A DNA stretch of 64,000 bases, taken from contig CAZBLU010000003.1 in NCBI GenBank assembly GCA_964493015.1, positions 1 through 64,000 of the forward strand, written 5' to 3'. This document shows positions 58,880 through 64,000 of this stretch, piece after piece; position 1 is the stretch's first letter; each line of letters starts with the position of its first letter. The translations under genes and the position numbers were made by a program. Below the pieces are notes generated by a model, which worked only from the letters and a program-made list of their open reading frames with translations, searched no databases and was not told the origin of the DNA. This DNA is from Caldimicrobium sp964493015. GTDB lineage: Bacteria; Desulfobacterota; Thermodesulfobacteria; Thermodesulfobacteriales; Thermodesulfobacteriaceae.

Positions 58880-60946
58880 ATGGAACGGGTGTTAACTTTA
58901 AGAAAATTACTTGATTTTTATAGTGTTTCAGCTGTTTTAGGGATCATTCTCCTCTTTACCCTTATTATATTCCCCCTCCCGAGGATTTTAATAGATCTTG
59001 CTTTGTCCCTCAATTTCTCAGTAGGTTTACTCATACTGGTCATGGCCATGCAGGTAAATAAACCTCTTGATTTTACAGCCTTTCCTTCTCTTCTTTTGAT
59101 TACCACCCTTTTTAGGCTCACCATGAATATTGCCACTACTCGAGTTATCTTACTTAGGGGTCATGAAGGAATAGATGCTGCTGGCCATTTGATTAAGAGT
59201 TTTGGTGAGTTTGTGGTGGGTGGAAATTTTGTGGTGGGTTTCATTGTCTTTCTAATATTGGTTTTGATTAATTTTGTGGTCATAACCAAAGGTGCTGGAA
59301 GGATTGCTGAAGTTGCCGCAAGGTTCACCTTAGATGCTATGCCAGGGAAACAAATGGCCATAGATGCCGATCTCAATGCTGGGTTGATTGATGAAAAAGA
59401 GGCAAGAAGGCGGAGAGAGGAGATAGCTAAAGAGGCAGAATTTTATGGGGCTATGGATGGTGCCTCTAAATTTATTCGAGGGGAGGCTATAGCTGGTCTT
59501 ATCATTACGGTAATAAACATTATTGGGGGGATTCTTATTGGCACCTTGCAGAAGGGACTTGATCTATCTACCTCTGCCAAGACATATACCATTCTAACCA
59601 TTGGTGATGGTCTTGTTTCTCAGCTTCCTGCCATAATAGTTTCTACCTCAGCAGGTATTATTGTTAGCAGGGCTGCAGCAGAGTCAGGCATGGGACGAGA
59701 TATAGCCAAACAATTTGCCTTAAGGCCTGAAGCCCTCTTTCTGGCAAGTGGGGCTGTCTTTGCCCTTGGTTTGATTCCAGGCCTTCCCTTTTTTCCCTTT
59801 TTGGTCTTTTCCCTTTTGCTATTTGCCCTGGGAGCCCTTTCTTATAAAAATCTCCAGAGAGAGGAGCTAAAGCCTTTAGAAGAGGCTCTACCTCCTGCCC
59901 CTCCTGAAGTAGAGGAGGTAAGACCTGTTGAGCTGTTAGCTGTAGAGTTGGGCTATGCTTTGATATATCTTGCTGACGAGTCAAGAGGGGGAGATCTGCT
60001 TGAGCGTATTAAGGGTTTGAGGAAACAAATAGCTCAGGAGATGGGCTTTATTGTGCCCTCCGTGCATGTGCGAGACAACTTGACACTAAAACCAGGGGAG
60101 TATCAGATCCTTATCAAAGGAGTGGAGGTTGCCAGAGGTGATCTCCTTCCCAATTATTATCTTGCTCTGCCACCCTATCCTGATGCCTTAGCCCCTGAAG
60201 GGGCCATACCTACAGTTGAGCCAACCTTTGGTATGAAGGCCTATTTTGTCTCTGAAGAATTAAGAGAAACAGCGGAAATGGCAGGGTTCACTGTAGTGAG
60301 CCTCTCTACTGTTATAACTACCCACCTATCTGAAGTAATCAAGAGTTATGCCGATGAGTTGCTCACTAAACAAGAGGTTCAAAAGATCATTGATACCATG
60401 AATAAATATTATCCCAAACTCGTAGAGGAGACCCTAAATACGGTAAATCTGAGCACCATCCAAAAGGTTTTGCAAAATTTGGTTAGGGAAGGGGTTCCCT
60501 TAAAGGATATGGTTACTATTTTTGAGACATTAAGTGATTATGGGGCTAATATAAAGGATCCAGATATATTAACGGAGTATGTTCGTCAGAGGATGGGAAG
60601 AATGTTAGTTAAGCCCCATTTAGTGGATGGTAGGCTTCCCTGTATCCTTTTAGGGGAAGATATTGAAGAGATTTTGAGAAAGAGTCTGCAAAGGACTGAG
60701 CAAGGTATTTTTTTAATGATAGATCCTAAAATAGGCTCTAAAATTGTAACTGCCCTCTCTCAGGCTGTGGAAAGGATAGCGCAAAAAAACATAATTCCTG
60801 TTATTTTAACGGGGCCCACAGTGAGGAGACATCTGAGAAAACTAATAGAGAGAACCTTGAAGCATGTCAGTGTTTTATCTCAGGCAGAGATTCCTGGAGA
60901 GACGCAGGTGGAGATCTTAGAGGTGGTAAGACTTGTAAGGGAATAG
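58880..60946 (+). CDS. flhA: Flagellar export gate protein FlhA
   Basis: Large export-gate protein. Residues ~1-330 hold about eight membrane helices with the FHIPEP signature region, seen as FRLTMNIATTRVILLRGHEG and KGAGRIAEVAARFTLDAMPG. The C-terminal cytoplasmic domain (~350-688) binds export chaperones. At 688 aa it is full length. 21 bases after flhB. Confidence 0.96.
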   Translation: MERVLTLRKLLDFYSVSAVLGIILLFTLIIFPLPRILIDLALSLNFSVGLLILVMAMQVNKPLDFTAFPSLLLITTLFRLTMNIATTRVILLRGHEGIDAAGHLIKSFGEFVVGGNFVVGFIVFLILVLINFVVITKGAGRIAEVAARFTLDAMPGKQMAIDADLNAGLIDEKEARRRREEIAKEAEFYGAMDGASKFIRGEAIAGLIITVINIIGGILIGTLQKGLDLSTSAKTYTILTIGDGLVSQLPAIIVSTSAGIIVSRAAAESGMGRDIAKQFALRPEALFLASGAVFALGLIPGLPFFPFLVFSLLLFALGALSYKNLQREELKPLEEALPPAPPEVEEVRPVELLAVELGYALIYLADESRGGDLLERIKGLRKQIAQEMGFIVPSVHVRDNLTLKPGEYQILIKGVEVARGDLLPNYYLALPPYPDALAPEGAIPTVEPTFGMKAYFVSEELRETAEMAGFTVVSLSTVITTHLSEVIKSYADELLTKQEVQKIIDTMNKYYPKLVEETLNTVNLSTIQKVLQNLVREGVPLKDMVTIFETLSDYGANIKDPDILTEYVRQRMGRMLVKPHLVDGRLPCILLGEDIEEILRKSLQRTEQGIFLMIDPKIGSKIVTALSQAVERIAQKNIIPVILTGPTVRRHLRKLIERTLKHVSVLSQAEIPGETQVEILEVVRLVRE

Positions 60947-60950
60947 AGGG

Positions 60951-61955
60951 ATGCGGATAAGAAAATTTAGGGCCAAGAATATGATTGAGGCTCTGAAAAA
61001 GGTAAAAGAGGAGCTTGGTGAAGAGGCTGTTATTATTGATTCTGGAAAGGTTAGGGAAGGTGATACCGAACTTTATGAAGTTATTGCTGCCATTGAGGAA
61101 AGAGAGATTGAGGTAAGCTCTTCTCCTGCGGTAAAACCTGTGGAACTTAGTTTTTCTTTCTATGAAGAGCTTAAAAGGGAGCTAAAGGAGATTAAGAGGG
61201 CTATTAGAGAGCTAAGAAGCCATGAATTTAAGGGAGAAGATTTTTGGTCTTGGATAAGAGAGGGTGCTCCTGAGGACATAGCTATGGAGCTTTCTAAATG
61301 TTCTGGTAACCTCAAAGAATATTTATTAGAAAAGATTCGTAAGAAGGGGGTTTGTCCTCTCTCTCGAATTCAGGTCTTCATTGGTGAGGCTGGTGTGGGG
61401 AAAACGACCTCTCTTTTTAAAATAGCCTTTTGGTATAGGTATTATAAAAAGAAGAAGGTCACCATAGTGAGTGCTGATAACTACAAAGTGGGAGCCAAAG
61501 AGGAGGCTCAGAAATTGTCCCATCTTTTGGAGATGCCCTTTCTTATCTCAGACTTTGAGGAGCTACAAAATCATCTCCCTGTCCTTTTGGAAAGTCAAGA
61601 TTTTATTTTTATAGATACCCCAAGTTTGGGAAAAAGATTTACACCCCAGGAATTAGCAGAGGTTTTTTCCCTATACCCTTCCTTTAGATTTCACTGGGTT
61701 ATAAGGAGTACCGATTATGGGGAATCCAATTTATCTTTATGGGAAGAGCTCAAAAGTCTTCCTATTGAAGGAGTAGTATTAACCTTTCTGGATAAATATA
61801 TCAAAGGGCCAAGACTCTTTTGGCTCTTGCGAGAAGATATTCCATTACCGCACTTTGTTACCCAAGGTGAGCGGATCCCTGAAGATATAGAGAAAGTAGA
61901 TGAAAAAAAATTGGTAGAAATTTTTATGAGAGGTATAAAAGAACATAAAACATAA
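60951..61955 (+). CDS. flhF: Flagellar placement GTPase FlhF (divergent)
   Basis: SRP-type GTPase that sets flagellum position and number. N-terminal basic/charged part (~1-100), then the NG domain with P-loop GEAGVGKTT (145-153) and ADNYKVGAKEEAQKL. Other G motifs deviate: DTAG reads DTPSLG, and TKLD reads TFLD. Recognised mainly by P-loop, position between flhA and flhG, and the start MRIRKFRAKNMIEALKKVKEE, given in part as KNMIEALKKVKEELG. GTP affinity may be altered. At 334 aa it is slightly short. Confidence 0.88.
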   Translation: MRIRKFRAKNMIEALKKVKEELGEEAVIIDSGKVREGDTELYEVIAAIEEREIEVSSSPAVKPVELSFSFYEELKRELKEIKRAIRELRSHEFKGEDFWSWIREGAPEDIAMELSKCSGNLKEYLLEKIRKKGVCPLSRIQVFIGEAGVGKTTSLFKIAFWYRYYKKKKVTIVSADNYKVGAKEEAQKLSHLLEMPFLISDFEELQNHLPVLLESQDFIFIDTPSLGKRFTPQELAEVFSLYPSFRFHWVIRSTDYGESNLSLWEELKSLPIEGVVLTFLDKYIKGPRLFWLLREDIPLPHFVTQGERIPEDIEKVDEKKLVEIFMRGIKEHKT

Positions 61956-61976
61956 GGTAGGAAGTGAGGAGGTGTT

Positions 61977-62771
61977 ATGAAGAGTTTTTCTGTAGCCAGT
62001 GGTAAAGGAGGGGTAGGCAAGACAAGTTTTGTTATTAATCTTGCCTTAATTTTAGAGGAGTTGAACCAAAGGGTGCTCATTTTTGATGCCGATTTAGGTC
62101 TTGCTAACGTAGATATTATGCTTGGTCTATCACCAAAATTTGATATTAGGTATGTGCTAAATGGCCAGCTCAATTTGAAAGATATCATATTAAAGACGGA
62201 ATATGGCTTTTCCATCATTCCTGCAGGATCAGGTGTTACAGAACTGACTCAACTAAATACCTCTCAAAAACTCTTACTTCGGGCCCAGATGGAGGAGGCC
62301 TTTCAACCCTTTGATTACCTCTTTTTCGATATTTCCGCAGGTATTTCAGAAAATGTCCTTTTCTTCACCCAGCTTGCTGAAGAGAGGATTGTCCTGGTTA
62401 CCCCAGAGCCAACTTCCATGGCTGATGCCTATGCCTATCTAAAGGTTGCTTATCGTAAAGCCAGGGTAAAAGAGTTTAACATAGTAGTAAATATGGCTAA
62501 AGATGAATCTGAAGGCAAGAAAATCTATCAGCAGTTACTCTATGTTAGCGAAAAATTTCTTCCAGAGATCAAACTAAGTCTACTGGGAGCTTTACCTTAT
62601 GATGAGTGCGTCAAAAGGGCTATTAAGGCACAGATTCCCTTTGTAAAATATTGTCCAGATGCTAAAATTAGTGTAAGAATGCGAGAAGTTGCGTATAAGC
62701 TCTTAAATAGGAGGAGTAGTAAGAGAGAAAGGGAATTAGAGATGTTTCTTGAGAGATTCAGTAATCTTTAG
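61977..62771 (+). CDS. flhG: MinD-like flagellar number regulator FlhG/FleN
   Basis: ParA/MinD-family ATPase that works with FlhF to limit flagellar number. The deviant Walker A is GKGGVGKTS (9-17); the switch II motif reads DADLGLANVDIMLGL. Lacks the C-terminal MinD membrane helix, ending in basic RRSSKRERELEM. 264 aa, normal. GGAGGTGTT precedes the ATG, 21 bases after flhF. Confidence 0.94.
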   Translation: MKSFSVASGKGGVGKTSFVINLALILEELNQRVLIFDADLGLANVDIMLGLSPKFDIRYVLNGQLNLKDIILKTEYGFSIIPAGSGVTELTQLNTSQKLLLRAQMEEAFQPFDYLFFDISAGISENVLFFTQLAEERIVLVTPEPTSMADAYAYLKVAYRKARVKEFNIVVNMAKDESEGKKIYQQLLYVSEKFLPEIKLSLLGALPYDECVKRAIKAQIPFVKYCPDAKISVRMREVAYKLLNRRSSKRERELEMFLERFSNL

Positions 62772-62783
62772 AGGAAACTACCA

Positions 62784-63509
62784 GTGATGAAAGTATCTAA
62801 TTATAGACCTCCATTAGAGAAAGTAGTAGAGGACTTTTTACCCAGAATAAACCATTTAGCAAGTAAGTATGCCTATTTAGGGTATCCAGTTTTATCTAAA
62901 GAAGATCTTGTATCTGCGGGCATCATAGGTCTCATAGAGGCCTACAAGCGTTTTGATCCTTCTAAAAAAGTTAATTTTAGGACCTATGCAGAATATAGAA
63001 TTAAGGGTGCTATACTTGATGAGATTAGAAAAGTAGATATAATACCAAGGAGTGTTAGAGATAAAATATCTGAATTAGAGCAAAAGATTAGAGAGCTTCA
63101 CCTAAGACTTGGTAGGATGCCAGAGGAAGAGGAAGTGGCAGAGGCCTTAGGCATGACACTGGAGGAATATCATAAGTTTTTAGAGAGCATTAAGGGAGTT
63201 TCCTTTGTAGATATAGAAACCCTTAAACAGAAGATGCCTGATCTGGAAGAAGAGGATATTTTTGAGTTTCTACCTGGGGTTCATTCTCAAGATGATCCCT
63301 TTGAAAAATATCAACTTAGGGAAATCCAGGAGAAATTAGAAAAAGCCTTAGAACTGTTGACAGAAAAGGAGAGACTGGTCTTAGCTCTTTATTACTATGA
63401 AGACCTGAGTATGAAAGAAATAGCCAAGGTATTAGGTTATACAGAGGGTAGGATTTCACAAATTCACAATCAGGCCATTATGAAATTGAGAACTATCATA
63501 AACCGCTAA
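62784..63509 (+). CDS. fliA: Flagellar sigma factor sigma-28
   Basis: Directs RNA polymerase to late flagellar and chemotaxis promoters. Regions 2 (LVSAGIIGLIEAYKRFDPSK, NFRTYAEYRIKGAILDEIRK), 3 (~100-150) and 4 (LTEKERLVLALYYYEDLSM, TEGRISQIHNQAIMKLR) are all present, in the sigma-28 form. I use GTG 62784, 8 bases after AGAGGA; ATG 62787 is an alternative. 241 aa, normal. The usual anti-sigma flgM is not in the window. Confidence 0.95.
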   Translation: MMKVSNYRPPLEKVVEDFLPRINHLASKYAYLGYPVLSKEDLVSAGIIGLIEAYKRFDPSKKVNFRTYAEYRIKGAILDEIRKVDIIPRSVRDKISELEQKIRELHLRLGRMPEEEEVAEALGMTLEEYHKFLESIKGVSFVDIETLKQKMPDLEEEDIFEFLPGVHSQDDPFEKYQLREIQEKLEKALELLTEKERLVLALYYYEDLSMKEIAKVLGYTEGRISQIHNQAIMKLRTIINR

Positions 63510-63521
63510 GGAGGGAGGGAG

Positions 63522-63905
63522 ATGCCATTAGATCTTAACATGAAGATCTTGATTGTCGATGATTTTTCCACCATGAGAAAAATTATCCGTAACATCTTAA
63601 CACAGCTTGGTTTTAAGAATATTCTGGAGGCAGATGATGGGACTACTGCTTTAGAGATATTGAGTAAGGAGAAAGTGGATTTGGTGATCTCTGACTGGAA
63701 TATGCCGAAGATGAGCGGTCTTGAGCTTTTAAAGGCCATAAGATCTAATGAAGCCACTAAGGACCTTCCTTTTATAATGGTAACTGCAGAGGCTCAAAAG
63801 GAGAATATTCTCGAAGCTATTAAATATAAGGTTAATCAATATATTGTGAAACCCTTTACTCCAGAAACTCTGAAAGAAAAACTTGAAAAGGTTTTTGGAG
63901 GATAA
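63522..63905 (+). CDS. cheY: Chemotaxis response regulator CheY
   Basis: 127-aa single receiver domain. Acid pocket Asp13/Asp14 (IVDDFSTMR), phosphorylation site Asp58 (SDWNMPKMSG), Thr88 (MVTAE) and Lys110 (VKPF) are intact. The close similarity to E. coli CheY, including the DWNMP motif, and placement in the flagellar operon support a motor-binding role with FliM. GGAGGGAGGGAG precedes the ATG. No cheA or cheW in the window. Confidence 0.95.
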   Translation: MPLDLNMKILIVDDFSTMRKIIRNILTQLGFKNILEADDGTTALEILSKEKVDLVISDWNMPKMSGLELLKAIRSNEATKDLPFIMVTAEAQKENILEAIKYKVNQYIVKPFTPETLKEKLEKVFGG

Positions 63906-63906
63906 T

Positions 63907-64000
63907 TTGAGAGAGGATGTCAAAAGGGAATTGGAAGGTCTCAGGGACGATACTTCAGAAAAAACAGAGGCCCTAATAGAGGACCTTCTTGAAGAGGGAA
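63907..64000 (+). CDS. Start of another gene in the flagellar operon (partial; perhaps cheZ-like)
   Basis: An open frame starts at TTG 63907, with GGAGGATAAT directly before it, overlapping the cheY end region. It begins LREDVKRELEGLRDDTSEK and continues as an acidic, helical stretch to the window edge (31 residues visible). The position after cheY and the composition would suit CheZ, a CheY-P phosphatase, but too little is visible to name it. Confidence 0.5.
   Translation, partial: MREDVKRELEGLRDDTSEKTEALIEDLLEEG

Noticed and set aside
1..64000. CRISPR arrays, insertion sequences, tRNA or rRNA genes
   Set aside because: I looked for regular repeats, transposase motifs, terminal repeats and cloverleaf patterns and saw none. 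A tRNAscan or BLAST run would settle it.

Overview
The window looks like chromosome of a thermophilic, anaerobic, flagellated bacterium of the Thermodesulfobacteriota, near Thermodesulfobacterium or Caldimicrobium. The lineage is my inference. It rests on AT-rich, Lys/Glu-rich proteins, a siroheme decarboxylase (the sulfate-reducer route to haem), multihaem cytochromes, archaeal-type accessory proteins and a Thermus-like polyamine gene pair. Genes are tightly packed, often overlapping by 4-50 bases. I see no tRNA, rRNA, CRISPR array, insertion sequence or prophage.

Layout. 1-2100: an accessory redox island with a NapC/NrfH-type cytochrome running off the left edge, a small Cys-containing protein, a regulator with two tandem HxlR domains, and a frame-disrupted cytochrome P460 that still has its promoter, upstream palindrome and terminator. 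2225-6314: dnaN-gyrB-hpt on the minus strand. 6400-8700: copper ATPase copA behind repeat-rich upstream DNA and a possible 31-codon ORF. 8771-12413: def, then minus-strand zapB-like, zapA, 6S RNA, rny and ymdB. 12886-19728: an expanded macromolecular-synthesis operon, rpsU-mutS2-dnaG-rpoD, followed by a fused siroheme decarboxylase. 19752-21896: TauE/SafE permease and M48/TPR lipoprotein. 22144-29216: speD-speB and a long run of overlapping enzyme genes ending in xer and a CCA-adding enzyme. 29257-35684: rpsA, sppA, an IHF/HU-Ppx/GppA fusion, guaB and pilC. 35681-40739 (minus): RCKP-type mini-protein, a secreted Cys-repeat protein, dxs, ispA, xseB, xseA. 40834-47455: a WecA-like transferase, lipoprotein, pgpA, cinA, thpR, a peptide-binding protein and a 2-hydroxyacid dehydrogenase. 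47452-50345 (minus): waaF-like, truD, yebC. 50554-53627: archaeal-type HAD protein, rhomboid protease, Clp-fold serine protease, ogt. 53825-64000: the flagellar operon fliLMNOPQR-flhBA-flhF-flhG-fliA-cheY plus the start of another gene.

How it fits together. Most of the window is housekeeping: replication, transcription, translation and envelope synthesis. The flagellar block supplies the C-ring, export gate, placement GTPase/ATPase pair, sigma-28 and a CheY. The most unusual item is the single reading frame joining a complete IHF/HU-like DNA-binding domain to a complete Ppx/GppA phosphatase, in the slot after rpsA-sppA where ihfB is normally found. A 6S RNA with a well-paired closing stem was found by its structure and lies over the end of zapA. 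Other points for follow-up are the P460 island, a hairpin at the speD ribosome-binding site, a fused AhbA-AhbB protein, a secreted four-module Cys-repeat protein, apparently leaderless promoters, and atypical motifs in FlhB and FlhF.
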